64,000 nt of DNA from Mycobacteroides franklinii (GCF_002013895.1 NZ_MAFQ01000017.1:54325-118324); one strand, 5' to 3'; numbered from the stretch's first letter, positions 1-8,427 are shown. The notes: generated from the sequence alone by a model not told the origin. Numbers and translations: made by a program.

Positions 1-10
1 CTTCCTCCTT
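1..10 (-). promoter_or_regulatory. ribosome binding site of a gene starting just beyond the left edge
   Basis: Read on the minus strand, the first ten bases are AAGGAGGAAG, a near-perfect Shine-Dalgarno sequence pointing off the left edge. The start codon would lie within a few bases of position 1. In M. tuberculosis the acyl-CoA carboxylase gene accD5 is divergent from birA, so accD5 is the likely owner. Its coding sequence is not in the window. Confidence 0.55.
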
Positions 11-203
11 GGCCGTCCCAGATTGTCGAGAAGGCGACCGAGACGCGGAGCGTCGAAGGTCGCGTCACAACGACCAGCGCAGTTTCGGGAGCCGGCTGGT
101 CTCAGATACTGAATTTCTTGGACACGCATCTGGCCGGGTGATCTGTGCTTCCTATTTAGAGAAACTTGCGCACTACATCTGAGGCAGACGCGGTCTATCG
201 GCC

Positions 204-209
204 TAGGCT
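204..209 (+). promoter_or_regulatory. -10 hexamer for leaderless birA transcript
   Basis: TAGGCT fits the mycobacterial TANNNT -10 consensus and lies six bases before the GTG start of birA. There is no Shine-Dalgarno sequence in between, so the mRNA probably begins at or next to the GTG. No clear -35 is visible. Confidence 0.45.
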
Positions 210-215
210 GAGTCC

Positions 216-1010
216 GTGACTTCGGACAGACTGACCCTCACCGACAGCCCCGGCGGACACTGGCGGCGCATCGACATCGTCGACGAAACCGGATCCACCA
301 ATGCCGATCTGGTGGCGCGCGCGGCGGCAGGGGAGGACATCGACGGCGTCGTGCTGCTCGCCGAGCACCAGACCGCCGGCCGTGGCCGCCACGGCCGCAA
401 CTGGGGTGCGCCCGCGCACACGCAGTTGTCGATGTCGGTAGGCATCGGAGTGGGCGAGGTACCGCCGGATCGGTGGGGGCTGGTGCCGCTACTGGCCGGG
501 GTGGCGATTGTCGACGCGGTCGCCGAGGTCAGCGGAATTCAAGCGGGGCTCAAATGGCCCAACGACGTGATTGTCGACGGGCGCAAGTTATGCGGAATCC
601 TGGCCGAGGTCGCGACGCCCCATTCGGCCATCGTGCTTGGTCTCGGGCTCAATGCCACCTTCACCCAACACGAATTGCCCGACCCCAATGCGACATCTCT
701 GACGATCCTCGGTTGGGCCAACCCGGACCGCGATGAGTTGGCACGCGCGGTGCTTCGTGAGCTGGGCGGCCGTGTTGAGCACTGGCGGACGGCGCGGGGT
801 GTCGACGAGCGGTTGTTGGAGGACTACCGGGAGCGCAGTGTCACCCTGGGTTCCCGGGTGCGTGCGGAGCTACCGGGCGACCGCGAACTGGTGGGTGTTG
901 CCGTTGGGCTCGGCAACGACGGACAACTGCGCATCGAGGGTGCCGACGGCACCGTCACCGCGGTCACGGCGGGCGACATCACCCATCTACGCCCGCTGAA
1001 CGACCAGTAA
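216..1010 (+). CDS. birA: biotin--[acetyl-CoA-carboxylase] ligase (BirA)
   Basis: The 264-residue protein attaches biotin, through biotinyl-AMP, to carboxylase carrier proteins in the cytosol. The ATP/biotin-binding motif GRGRHGR is at residues 55-61 and the KWPND motif at 113-117, followed by the C-terminal beta-barrel. There is no N-terminal helix-turn-helix, so it is the monofunctional form without repressor activity. The GTG start follows a -10 hexamer by six bases, suggesting leaderless translation. The gene matches M. tuberculosis Rv3279c, which is divergent from accD5, a subunit of a biotin-dependent acyl-CoA carboxylase. Identification is firm. Confidence 0.95.
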   Translation: MTSDRLTLTDSPGGHWRRIDIVDETGSTNADLVARAAAGEDIDGVVLLAEHQTAGRGRHGRNWGAPAHTQLSMSVGIGVGEVPPDRWGLVPLLAGVAIVDAVAEVSGIQAGLKWPNDVIVDGRKLCGILAEVATPHSAIVLGLGLNATFTQHELPDPNATSLTILGWANPDRDELARAVLRELGGRVEHWRTARGVDERLLEDYRERSVTLGSRVRAELPGDRELVGVAVGLGNDGQLRIEGADGTVTAVTAGDITHLRPLNDQ

Positions 1011-1021
1011 AGTCGCTGCAC

Positions 1022-1579
1022 GTGGGGTATCCGGAGAACGTGCTCGCCGATGACGAACAGGTGGTGTTACACCGCCACCCGCACTGGAAGCGGCTGATCG
1101 GCCCGGCGGTGGTGTTGATGCTGTCCACGGGCGTGGCCGCCTTTGTGGCCGCGATGGTCGACAACACCGACTGGCAAACCACCGCGAAGCAGGTGGTGAT
1201 GATCGCCATCGGGGTGGTCTGGCTGGTGTTGGTCGGCTGGCTCAGCGTATGGCCGTTCCTGAACTGGTTGACCACGCACTTCGTCATCACCGACCGGCGG
1301 GTGATGTTCCGTCACGGATTGTTGAGCCGCTCGGGGATCGATATCCCACTGGCGCGGATCAACAGCGTCGAATTTCGGCATGGCCTGGTGGACAGAATTC
1401 TGCGCACCGGCACGCTGATCATCGAATCGGCGTCACAGGACCCGCTGGAATTCCATGAGATACCGCGAGTGGAGTACGTCCACTCGCTGCTGTATCACGA
1501 AGTCTTCGACACCCTCGGTTCGGAAGAGGGCGACAGCCGCTCCACCGGGCGCGGCCGGGAACGGCCGCCCGCCACGTGA
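1022..1579 (+). CDS. PH domain-containing membrane protein
   Basis: This 185-residue protein has two hydrophobic helices (about residues 21-42 and 54-80), then a bacterial PH domain of the YdbS/YdbT type, with the typical stretch ITDRRVMFRHGLLSRSGIDI near residue 90. It starts with GTG eleven bases after birA and is probably co-transcribed. The position equals Rv3278c. The last 85 bases overlap the 3' end of the convergent gtrA-like gene in antisense. The molecular role of these proteins is unknown; membrane homeostasis is only a guess. Confidence 0.85.
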   Translation: MGYPENVLADDEQVVLHRHPHWKRLIGPAVVLMLSTGVAAFVAAMVDNTDWQTTAKQVVMIAIGVVWLVLVGWLSVWPFLNWLTTHFVITDRRVMFRHGLLSRSGIDIPLARINSVEFRHGLVDRILRTGTLIIESASQDPLEFHEIPRVEYVHSLLYHEVFDTLGSEEGDSRSTGRGRERPPAT

Positions 1580-2229
1580 TGCGCTGAGCCGTACAAGCCG
1601 CGTCCCATCTCGGTGCCGTGATGTGCGGTGGTGCTGCTGGGCAGCCCCGTGTGTGGGTGTAGCGGGGTGACATTTTCCGGATCATCGTCCGATTCCTCGT
1701 CCGCCTCTGTGGCGACGAGAGCAATCGGGTCCTCGCCCTGACGTCCGAACTCGTCGGGGAACACCCAGCGGCGGAAGGCCCAGAACCGGAAGGCCATCTG
1801 CAGCAGGTTGCCGATGATGTAGGCGCTGATGAAGTCGGCGATGTTCTCCATCGTCAGGCTCACGTTTGGTACGCGCAGTTCGAAGACGTAACTCGACACC
1901 CACAGCGGGATCATGGCGAGGATCACGCCCATGCCGCTGACCGCGAAGAACAGCAGTGCTTCGTGGTGCCGCTCCCGGCCGCCGCGGTCCCGGAAACTCC
2001 ACTCCCTATTAAGGATGTACGAGGCGATGACAGCGATGATGCCGGAAATGATCTTGGCGGTGAGGGGCTTGGGTTCCAGGATCGTCAGCTTGAGCGCATA
2101 GAAGATGCCGGAGTCGATGATGAATGTGGTGGCGCCGACAATGCCGAACTTGATCAGCTCATGGTGCCGCTCAGCGACAGGCCGGATGAACCGGGGCAGC
2201 CGGGCGATGGTGGCATCGGCGAAAGACAC
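1495..2229 (-). CDS. GtrA family membrane protein
   Basis: The 244-residue protein has four predicted membrane helices (about 25-48, 61-79, 91-111 and 131-155) in the GtrA pattern, including the conserved YILNREWSF segment between helices 2 and 3. GtrA proteins are thought to help move lipid-linked sugars across the membrane; the mycobacterial homologue Rv3277 sits in the same place. Residues after about 165 form a charged, low-complexity tail. That tail is encoded antisense to the end of the PH-domain gene, so it is poorly constrained. The start is GTG. Confidence 0.85.
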   Translation of the reverse strand: MSFADATIARLPRFIRPVAERHHELIKFGIVGATTFIIDSGIFYALKLTILEPKPLTAKIISGIIAVIASYILNREWSFRDRGGRERHHEALLFFAVSGMGVILAMIPLWVSSYVFELRVPNVSLTMENIADFISAYIIGNLLQMAFRFWAFRRWVFPDEFGRQGEDPIALVATEADEESDDDPENVTPLHPHTGLPSSTTAHHGTEMGRGLYGSAHHVAGGRSRPRPVERLSPSSEPRVSKTS

Positions 2230-2303
2230 AAATGGCGAGTGTACGGAAGATGGCAGGGCAGTGCGAAGCGGTCGGCCGAGCTCGTCGAGTATTGGCCCCT
2301 CGT

Positions 2304-3326
2304 TCAGCTGCCGCTACGGGTCGCGCCGCCGCGCAGGTTGCGCCACGTGCGGGGACTCATCCCACGATGCGCGCGGAACCACCGGCTGAAGTTGCTCGGT
2401 GAGGAAAACCCCAGCATCTCGGAGACCTCGGTGAGGTTGTGCCGACCGCGTGTCACGAGGTGGTCGGCCAAATCGAGCCGGGTGGCATCGAGTAGAGCGG
2501 TGAAACTGGTGCCCTCGCTGGCCAGCTGCCGGTGAACGGTGCGCCGGTCGACACCAAGGCTCCGGGCGACATGATCGACCGAGCAGCGGCCGACGGGCAG
2601 CAGCAGCTCGATGAGATCTCGGACACGATCGACGGTTGTCGCGTCTCGGGGCCGTTCCGATGACTCCAGGACCGCCTGGCTGTACTGATGCAGTAGTGGG
2701 TCGAAACGGTCGTTTCGGCGATCAAGATCGGACGTGTATCCGACGATCTCGTCGTGCTGCTGCATGAACTCGATGCTCGGTCCGAAGACCCGGTGACGTA
2801 TCGCCGGCTCGGAGGGATTCGCGCGGCGAAGATTGACCCTCAACGGGTGCCAAGTGTTTCCCAAGAAGGTGCGTAGCACCCCGACAAGCACCGCCAGCGC
2901 CAAGTCGGTGGACTGCGTGCAGGCTGTTGCTCCGCCCACATCGAGAACCAGCCGGATGACGGCGATTCCGTCGCGTTCCACCACCCGGATCCGCAGGGAC
3001 TCGTTGTACATGGATTCGTGCCGGCACAACATCATGACGACATCGCGCACTGTGGGTTGCTCCCGCAGCACCAGGCTGAGCGGCCCCAGGCTGGACAGTC
3101 TGCGCCGTTCGGCCAGCCTGAGGCCGAAGTCGTCCAGCCCGCAGGCATCGGCGGAGGCCTCCAGGAGTGCGGCGACAGCGCTGGCGCTCACCCAATGGTC
3201 GGGTTGCGTTATGCCTGCCGGGTCCAGCCCGTGTTCCCGCATCAACTGCGCCGGATCCAGCCCGGATGCTCTGGCTACGTCGACGTACCCACTCAGCGCG
3301 GCGAACCGAACCTGCCTGCCGTCCAT
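2304..3326 (-). CDS. AraC family transcriptional regulator
   Basis: A 340-residue regulator with an N-terminal arabinose-binding-like domain (about 20-205) and a C-terminal double helix-turn-helix AraC domain (about 235-330). The conserved end is visible as ISEMLGFSSPSNFSRWFR-like residues (here VSEMLGFSSPSNFSRWFRAH). This is the OruR/ArgR-like subgroup. It is divergent from the oxidoreductase and dioxygenase genes at 3430-5301, across a 103-base gap that holds the imperfect repeat GCAGG-N6-CCTGC, so it probably controls them. The inducer is unknown. Confidence 0.88.
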   Translation of the reverse strand: MDGRQVRFAALSGYVDVARASGLDPAQLMREHGLDPAGITQPDHWVSASAVAALLEASADACGLDDFGLRLAERRRLSSLGPLSLVLREQPTVRDVVMMLCRHESMYNESLRIRVVERDGIAVIRLVLDVGGATACTQSTDLALAVLVGVLRTFLGNTWHPLRVNLRRANPSEPAIRHRVFGPSIEFMQQHDEIVGYTSDLDRRNDRFDPLLHQYSQAVLESSERPRDATTVDRVRDLIELLLPVGRCSVDHVARSLGVDRRTVHRQLASEGTSFTALLDATRLDLADHLVTRGRHNLTEVSEMLGFSSPSNFSRWFRAHRGMSPRTWRNLRGGATRSGS

Positions 3327-3371
3327 GGTGTCCCCAAAAGAATAGAAATCAGTCCCGTAAAGACAAGTATG

Positions 3372-3387
3372 CAGGATATCGCCTGCC
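3372..3387. promoter_or_regulatory. short inverted repeat between AraC gene and oxidoreductase
   Basis: GCAGG and CCTGC arms separated by six bases lie in the 103-base divergent intergenic region. It is a possible AraC-type half-site pair, but it is short and could be chance. Confidence 0.2.
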
Positions 3388-3429
3388 TAACGTCGGAGAT
3401 GAACCCAGAGACCAGACGAAAGGCGGGCC

Positions 3430-4404
3430 ATGGCCTACGCAGTGCGGATCTACGAGACCGGCGGACCCGAGGTCCTCCGCGGGCAGAACGTCGAGGTGGG
3501 TGAACCCGGCCCCGGCGAGGTGAGAATCAGGCATCACGCCGTGGGGCTGAACTTCGCGGACACGTATTTCCGCACGGGCGTGTATCCCGTCGCGCTACCC
3601 GCAGGCATGGGTGTGGAGGCCTCGGGTGTCATCGAAGCCACCGGGCCCGGCGTGCCGGATTTCGGCGTGGGCGACCGCGTCACCTATACGGGCAGCCCGC
3701 TGGGCGCCTATAGCACCGAACGCGTCATGCCCGCCGAACATCTCATCCACCTGCCGGACGGTATCTCCTTCGACACCGCATCGGCCATCACCATGCGGGG
3801 GCTGACCACCGGGTACCTGCTGCGACGGATCCATCCGCTGCGGGCGGGTGACACCGTGCTGCTCCACGCCGCCGCGGGAGGGGTCGGGCTGTTGTTCCTG
3901 CAATGGGCGAACCTACTGGGCATCAACGTCATTGGCACCGTATCGAGCGAGGAAAAGGCCGAGATCGCCCGGGCTAACGGCTGTGCCCATGTGCTCATCT
4001 ACCCGCGCGAGGACGTTGCCCGGCGAGTGCGGGACATCACCGGTGGAGCGGGTGTCCCCGTCGTCTACGACGGCATCGGAAAGACCACGTTTCGATCCTC
4101 GCTGGACTCGCTGGCCCGGCGCGGGCTGCTGGTGTGCTTCGGCACGGCGTCGGGCCCGGTCCCACCGATCGATGCGATGCAGTTGGCGGCCAAGGGATCT
4201 CTGTTCGTGACCAGGCCGGCGCTGGCCGATTACATCGCGGACCCGGCCGAGCGCGCGGAGCTGGCCGGCGAGCTGTTCGGCCATATCGCCGCAGGCCGGA
4301 TCCGCGTCGATATCGGGCGCCGCTACCAACTTCAGGACGCGGTGGCGGCCCATCGCGATCTGGAGTCCGGCACGTCCATCGGTCAATCCATCTTCTCGCT
4401 GTGA
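3430..4404 (+). CDS. NAD(P)H:quinone oxidoreductase, MDR/zeta-crystallin type
   Basis: The 324-residue protein is a zinc-free medium-chain dehydrogenase of the quinone reductase (QOR) group. It has the GroES-like N-terminal half with LNFADTYFRTGVYP, and the NADPH-binding loop AAAGGVGLLFLQWA near residue 145. The family reduces quinones by one electron with NADPH in the cytosol. It heads a two-gene unit with the dioxygenase 21 bases downstream and is divergent from an AraC regulator. That context suggests catabolism or detoxification of an unknown compound. Confidence 0.9.
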   Translation: MAYAVRIYETGGPEVLRGQNVEVGEPGPGEVRIRHHAVGLNFADTYFRTGVYPVALPAGMGVEASGVIEATGPGVPDFGVGDRVTYTGSPLGAYSTERVMPAEHLIHLPDGISFDTASAITMRGLTTGYLLRRIHPLRAGDTVLLHAAAGGVGLLFLQWANLLGINVIGTVSSEEKAEIARANGCAHVLIYPREDVARRVRDITGGAGVPVVYDGIGKTTFRSSLDSLARRGLLVCFGTASGPVPPIDAMQLAAKGSLFVTRPALADYIADPAERAELAGELFGHIAAGRIRVDIGRRYQLQDAVAAHRDLESGTSIGQSIFSL

Positions 4405-4425
4405 GCTCCAGAAAAGGAAGCTGTC

Positions 4426-5301
4426 ATGAATAGTGTTGCCCCGCTGAGCAAAATCCGTGTAGAGCCTTTGACGTGCACCATTGGCGCCGAGCTGTTCGAT
4501 GTCGATCTAGCCGAGGCGGCGCGCAGCGATGAGCTCTTCGGCGAGCTCAGGAAGCTGCTGCTGGAGTACAAGGTGCTGTTCGTACGCGACCAGCACATGA
4601 CCCGTGCCGACCATGTGGCACTGGCACAGCGATTTGGGCCGCTCGAGGACCATCCGGTCGCCGACAGTGATCCTGACCACCCTGGCCTGGTGCGGATCTA
4701 CAAGGAGATCGACAGCGCCCCGGAGCATTACGAGAACTCCTTTCATTGCGATGCGACCTGGCGGGAGAACCCGCCCATGGGATGCGTGTTGCGCTGCGTT
4801 GAAACACCGCCCGTGGGTGGCGACACCATCTGGGTCAACATGGCGGAGGCCTACCGGCGGCTGCCCACGGCAGTGCGCGATCAGATCCGTGGCCTGCGCG
4901 CACGGCATTCGATCGAGGCCAGCTTCGGTGCCGCCATGTCGATGCACCGGCGGCATGAACTGCATGAGCGATACCCGGACGCTGAGCATCCGGTGGTGCG
5001 CACCCACCCGGAAACGGGGGAGGAGATCCTCTTCGTGAATTCCTTCACCACGCACCTGGTGAACTATCACCGTCCGGAGAACGTGCGCTTCGGCTTCGAC
5101 TACGCGCCCGGCGCCTCGGAACTGCTGCAGTATCTGGTGCGTCAGGCCTCCGTCCCGGAATTCCAGGTGCGGTGGCGTTGGACACCGAACAGCGTCGCCA
5201 TCTGGGACAACCGGTCAACGCAACACTATGCGGTTCAGGACTATTGGCCCGCCGTACGCAAGATGGAGCGCGCCGGAATGTGCGGAGACAGACCGTTCTA
5301 G
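4426..5301 (+). CDS. TauD/TfdA family Fe(II)/2-oxoglutarate dioxygenase
   Basis: The 291-residue protein carries the iron-binding facial triad of the family: H107-x-D109 within SFHCDATW, and a distal His in NRSTQHYAVQDYW near residue 265. The 2-oxoglutarate-binding Arg lies about ten residues later (WPAVRKMERAG). TauD-like enzymes hydroxylate taurine, alkylsulfates or aryloxy acids, releasing sulfite or phenols. The substrate here cannot be told. It follows the quinone reductase closely, with AAAAGGAAGC as ribosome binding site. Confidence 0.9.
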   Translation: MNSVAPLSKIRVEPLTCTIGAELFDVDLAEAARSDELFGELRKLLLEYKVLFVRDQHMTRADHVALAQRFGPLEDHPVADSDPDHPGLVRIYKEIDSAPEHYENSFHCDATWRENPPMGCVLRCVETPPVGGDTIWVNMAEAYRRLPTAVRDQIRGLRARHSIEASFGAAMSMHRRHELHERYPDAEHPVVRTHPETGEEILFVNSFTTHLVNYHRPENVRFGFDYAPGASELLQYLVRQASVPEFQVRWRWTPNSVAIWDNRSTQHYAVQDYWPAVRKMERAGMCGDRPF

Positions 5302-5329
5302 CTGGGCACGGCGGCCAGCATGACACCAT

Positions 5330-6574
5330 ATGTCTGTGTCTGATGGTCTTCGCGCAAGCGGCTCATCCGTGTCCGCGACTCCGGTGGTCACCATGATCGG
5401 TGGCGGTCAGCTGGCCCGGATGACCCATCAGGCGTCGATCGCACTCGGTCAGACCCTGCGGGTTCTGGCCCACGCCGCCGATGAACCGGCGGCCCAAGTA
5501 ACCCCCGATGTAGTCCTTGGTTCGCATACCGACCTGGACGACCTACGCCGCGCGGCCAAGGACGCCACCGTGGTCACCTTCGATCACGAGCATGTCCCCA
5601 CCGCGTTTCTGGAAACCTTGCAGGACGAGGGCATCAACGTGCAGCCGCCGCCGTCGGCGCTCATCTACGCACAGGACAAGACGTTCATGCGGCGCAAGCT
5701 GCGGGACATCGGCGCGCCGGTGCCGGGATTCGCCGACATCCGGACCGTCTCCGATGTCGAGCGATTCGCCGCGGAGACGGGCAGCCAGGTCGTATTGAAG
5801 GCGGTACGCGGCGGATACGACGGCCGGGGCGTGTGGATCACCGACAGCCTGGACGAGGCACGCACGGTGGCCGCCGAGCAGCTGGCTGCGGGTGTCGAGC
5901 TTCTCGCCGAGGAACGTGTCGACATGCGCCGTGAACTGTCGGCCATGGTCGCCCGTTCACCCTTCGGGCAGGGGGCCGCCTGGCCGGTGGTGGAAACCGT
6001 TCAGCGCGATGGCATTTGCGCTGTGGTGATCGCGCCGGCGCCGAAGCTGCCCGAGGAGCTGGCCCTGCAGGCCGAGGGGCTCGCACTGCGGATTGCCAGC
6101 GAGCTTGGTGTGACGGGGTGTCTGGCGGTGGAGCTGTTCGAAACCAATGACGGCCGGCTGCTGGTCAATGAATTGGCGATGCGACCGCACAACTCGGGAC
6201 ATTGGAGCATGGACGGTGCGCGCACGGGGCAGTTCGAGCAGCACTTGCGTGCCGTGCTCGATTACCCCCTCGGATCTACCGAACCGCTGGCCCCGGTCAC
6301 CGTCATGGCGAACGTGCTCGGTGCGCGCGAGACGCCCGCGATGTCGCTCGACGAACGGATGCACCATCTGATGGGCCGCATCCCGGAGGCGAAGGTGCAC
6401 CTGTACGGCAAGGGCGAGCGTCCGGGCCGCAAGCTCGGGCATGTGAATATTCAAGGCCGCGTGGATGGTTCGCTGGCGGATCCGCAGTACGTGGCGGAGG
6501 TGCGTGAGCGTGCCGAGCGGGCGGCGCACTGGTTGTCGCACGCGGTATGGACCGATGGATGGGAAGGACACTAG
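5330..6574 (+). CDS. purK: 5-(carboxyamino)imidazole ribonucleotide synthase (PurK)
   Basis: PurK makes N5-carboxyaminoimidazole ribonucleotide from AIR, bicarbonate and ATP in purine synthesis. The protein is 414 residues with an ATP-grasp fold: the GGGQLARM motif near residue 26, then the substrate and ATP lid regions (KAVRGGYDGRG, NELAMRPHNSGHW). The start is uncertain. ATG 5330 includes the recurring LRASGSS-coding motif at 5347-5367; GTG 5371 begins right after it and gives an N-terminus closer to the conserved core. It is followed by purE three bases later, as in Rv3276c-Rv3275c. Confidence 0.95.
   Translation: MSVSDGLRASGSSVSATPVVTMIGGGQLARMTHQASIALGQTLRVLAHAADEPAAQVTPDVVLGSHTDLDDLRRAAKDATVVTFDHEHVPTAFLETLQDEGINVQPPPSALIYAQDKTFMRRKLRDIGAPVPGFADIRTVSDVERFAAETGSQVVLKAVRGGYDGRGVWITDSLDEARTVAAEQLAAGVELLAEERVDMRRELSAMVARSPFGQGAAWPVVETVQRDGICAVVIAPAPKLPEELALQAEGLALRIASELGVTGCLAVELFETNDGRLLVNELAMRPHNSGHWSMDGARTGQFEQHLRAVLDYPLGSTEPLAPVTVMANVLGARETPAMSLDERMHHLMGRIPEAKVHLYGKGERPGRKLGHVNIQGRVDGSLADPQYVAEVRERAERAAHWLSHAVWTDGWEGH
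5347..5367 (+). repeat. copy of recurrent start-proximal motif
   Basis: CTTCGCGCAAGCGGCTCATC, preceded by T, lies between the two candidate purK start codons. The same sequence is found on the minus strand at 56831-56851, and a variant at 10585-10605. All three would read LRASGSS in the frame of the adjacent gene. Its function is unknown. Confidence 0.5.
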
Positions 6575-6577
6575 AAC

Positions 6578-7078
6578 GTGAGCGCACGGGTCGGCCTGAT
6601 CATGGGCAGCGACAGCGACTGGTCGGTGATGTCGGATGCCGCGAACGCCTTGGCGGAGTTCGAGATTCCCTTTGAGGTGGGAGTTGTCTCCGCACACCGC
6701 ACACCGGGACGCATGCTGGAGTACGCGCAGTCGGCGGCCGGGCGGGGTATCGAGGTGATCATCGCCGGCGCCGGCGGGGCTGCGCATCTGCCCGGCATGG
6801 TGGCCTCTGCCACGCCTCTGCCGGTGATCGGTGTTCCGGTGCCGCTGGCACGGCTGGACGGCCTGGACTCGCTGCTGTCGATCGTGCAGATGCCCGCGGG
6901 TGTGCCGGTCGCGACGGTGTCCATCGGCGGCGCCCGCAACGCCGGACTACTTGCCGCGCGAATCCTCGGGGTGTCCGATACCGCACTGCGGGACAAGGTC
7001 GTTGCCTTCCAGGCGAGTATGGAAGCCACCGTTTTGGAGAAAGACGAGGCCCTGCGGCGCAGACTGTTGGAGGACTAG
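6578..7078 (+). CDS. purE: 5-(carboxyamino)imidazole ribonucleotide mutase (PurE)
   Basis: PurE converts N5-CAIR to CAIR in purine synthesis. The 166-residue protein shows the class I signature GSDSDWSVM near residues 9-17, and SAHRTPGRMLEYA with the catalytic His near residue 42. The GAGGAAHLPGM loop follows. It starts with GTG three bases after purK, so the two consecutive enzymes are translationally linked. Confidence 0.95.
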   Translation: MSARVGLIMGSDSDWSVMSDAANALAEFEIPFEVGVVSAHRTPGRMLEYAQSAAGRGIEVIIAGAGGAAHLPGMVASATPLPVIGVPVPLARLDGLDSLLSIVQMPAGVPVATVSIGGARNAGLLAARILGVSDTALRDKVVAFQASMEATVLEKDEALRRRLLED

Positions 7079-7135
7079 ATTTGAGCGTGACGTACAGTTA
7101 ACGGCGACTAACTTTGATCGACTCTGGAGGCTGTG

Positions 7136-8299
7136 ATGGCTGGGAACCCGTCGTTTGACCTGTTCAAGTTGGGCGAGGAGCACGACGAGCTGCGTGCGGC
7201 GATCCGGGGACTGGCCGAAAAAGAGATCGCACCGCACGCCAAGGACGTCGACGAAAAGGCGCGATTCCCGCAAGAGGCCCTCGATGCGTTGGTCGCCTCG
7301 GGCTTCAACGCCGTGCATGTGCCCGAGGAGTACGACGGTCAGGGCGCCGATAGCGTGGCCGCCTGCATCGTCATCGAAGAGGTGGCCCGGGTCTGCGCCT
7401 CGTCCTCGCTGATCCCCGCCGTCAACAAGCTCGGCACCATGGGTCTGATCCTCAACGGCTCCGATGAGCTCAAGAAGCAGGTGCTGCCCTCGATCGCCAG
7501 CGGTGAGGCCATGGCCTCCTACGCGCTGTCCGAGCGTGAGGCCGGCAGTGACGCCGCGAGCATGCGCACCCGCGCGAAGGCCGACGGCGACGACTGGATC
7601 ATCAACGGTTCCAAGTGCTGGATCACCAACGGCGGAAAGTCGTCCTGGTACACCGTCATGGCGGTGACCGACCCCGAGAAGAAGGCCAACGGCATCTCGG
7701 CGTTCATGGTGCACAAGGACGACGAGGGATTCACCGTCGGACCGCTGGAGCACAAGCTCGGCATCAAGGGCTCGCCGACCGCCGAGCTGTACTTCGAGAA
7801 CTGCCGCATCCCGGGGGACCGGATCATCGGTGAGCCCGGCACCGGGTTCAAGACCGCGCTGCAGACGCTGGATCACACCCGTCCGACCATCGGTGCCCAG
7901 GCGCTCGGTATCGCCCAGGGTGCACTGGACCAGGCCATCGCGTACACCAAGGACCGCAAGCAGTTCGGCAAGTCCATCAGCGACTTCCAGGGCGTGCAGT
8001 TCATGCTGGCCGATATGGCGATGAAGGTCGAGGCCGCGCGCCTCATGGTCTATACCGCCGCCGCCCGCGCCGAGCGTGGCGAAAAGAATCTGGGCTTCAT
8101 CTCGTCGGCGTCCAAGTGCTTCGCCAGCGATGTGGCCATGGAGGTCACCACCGATGCCGTGCAGCTGTTCGGTGGCGCCGGATACACCACCGACTTCCCT
8201 GTGGAGCGGATGATGCGCGATGCCAAGATCACCCAGATCTACGAGGGCACCAACCAGATTCAGCGCGTCGTGATGAGCCGCGCGCTCCTCACCTCCTGA
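7136..8299 (+). CDS. fadE25: acyl-CoA dehydrogenase FadE25
   Basis: A flavoprotein of 387 residues that oxidises acyl-CoA to trans-2-enoyl-CoA. It shows the FAD-binding YALSEREAGSDAASM and WITNGGKSSWYTVMA segments, and the C-terminal YEGTNQIQRVVMSR, whose Glu is the usual catalytic base of the short/branched-chain group. GTG 7133 immediately precedes ATG 7136 and is an equally possible start; CTGGAGG lies eight bases upstream of the ATG. Its place after purE matches Rv3274c. An inverted-repeat pair follows the stop. Confidence 0.93.
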   Translation: MAGNPSFDLFKLGEEHDELRAAIRGLAEKEIAPHAKDVDEKARFPQEALDALVASGFNAVHVPEEYDGQGADSVAACIVIEEVARVCASSSLIPAVNKLGTMGLILNGSDELKKQVLPSIASGEAMASYALSEREAGSDAASMRTRAKADGDDWIINGSKCWITNGGKSSWYTVMAVTDPEKKANGISAFMVHKDDEGFTVGPLEHKLGIKGSPTAELYFENCRIPGDRIIGEPGTGFKTALQTLDHTRPTIGAQALGIAQGALDQAIAYTKDRKQFGKSISDFQGVQFMLADMAMKVEAARLMVYTAAARAERGEKNLGFISSASKCFASDVAMEVTTDAVQLFGGAGYTTDFPVERMMRDAKITQIYEGTNQIQRVVMSRALLTS

Positions 8300-8307
8300 C
8301 CGCGAAC

Positions 8308-8356
8308 ATGCTTAAATGTGCCTAAATGTGCCGATATTCGGCACATTTGAGCATGC
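8308..8356. terminator. palindromic element 1 downstream of fadE25
   Basis: A perfect inverted repeat with 11-base arms (AAATGTGCCGA / TCGGCACATTT) and a 3-base centre spans 8324-8348. A direct repeat of TAAATGTGCC upstream allows an alternative longer hairpin from CATGC at 8308 to GCATG at 8356. It sits between convergent genes, so it may end transcription from either side, but there is no U-tract. Confidence 0.45.
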
Positions 8357-8387
8357 TCACGCGGCGTGGTGACGCAGATGGGCGTTC

Positions 8388-8417
8388 CCCAAATATCCCG
8401 AATTCGGGACATTTGGG
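8388..8417. terminator. palindromic element 2 downstream of fadE25
   Basis: A 30-base palindrome with 15-base arms and one mismatched pair (CCCAAATATCCCGAA / TTCGGGACATTTGGG). It shares the ACATTTG-GCATGCTC-CGC tail with element 1, 64 bases upstream. The two look like diverged copies of one element between the convergent fadE25 and TIGR03089 genes. Confidence 0.45.
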
Positions 8418-8427
8418 CATGCTCGCG

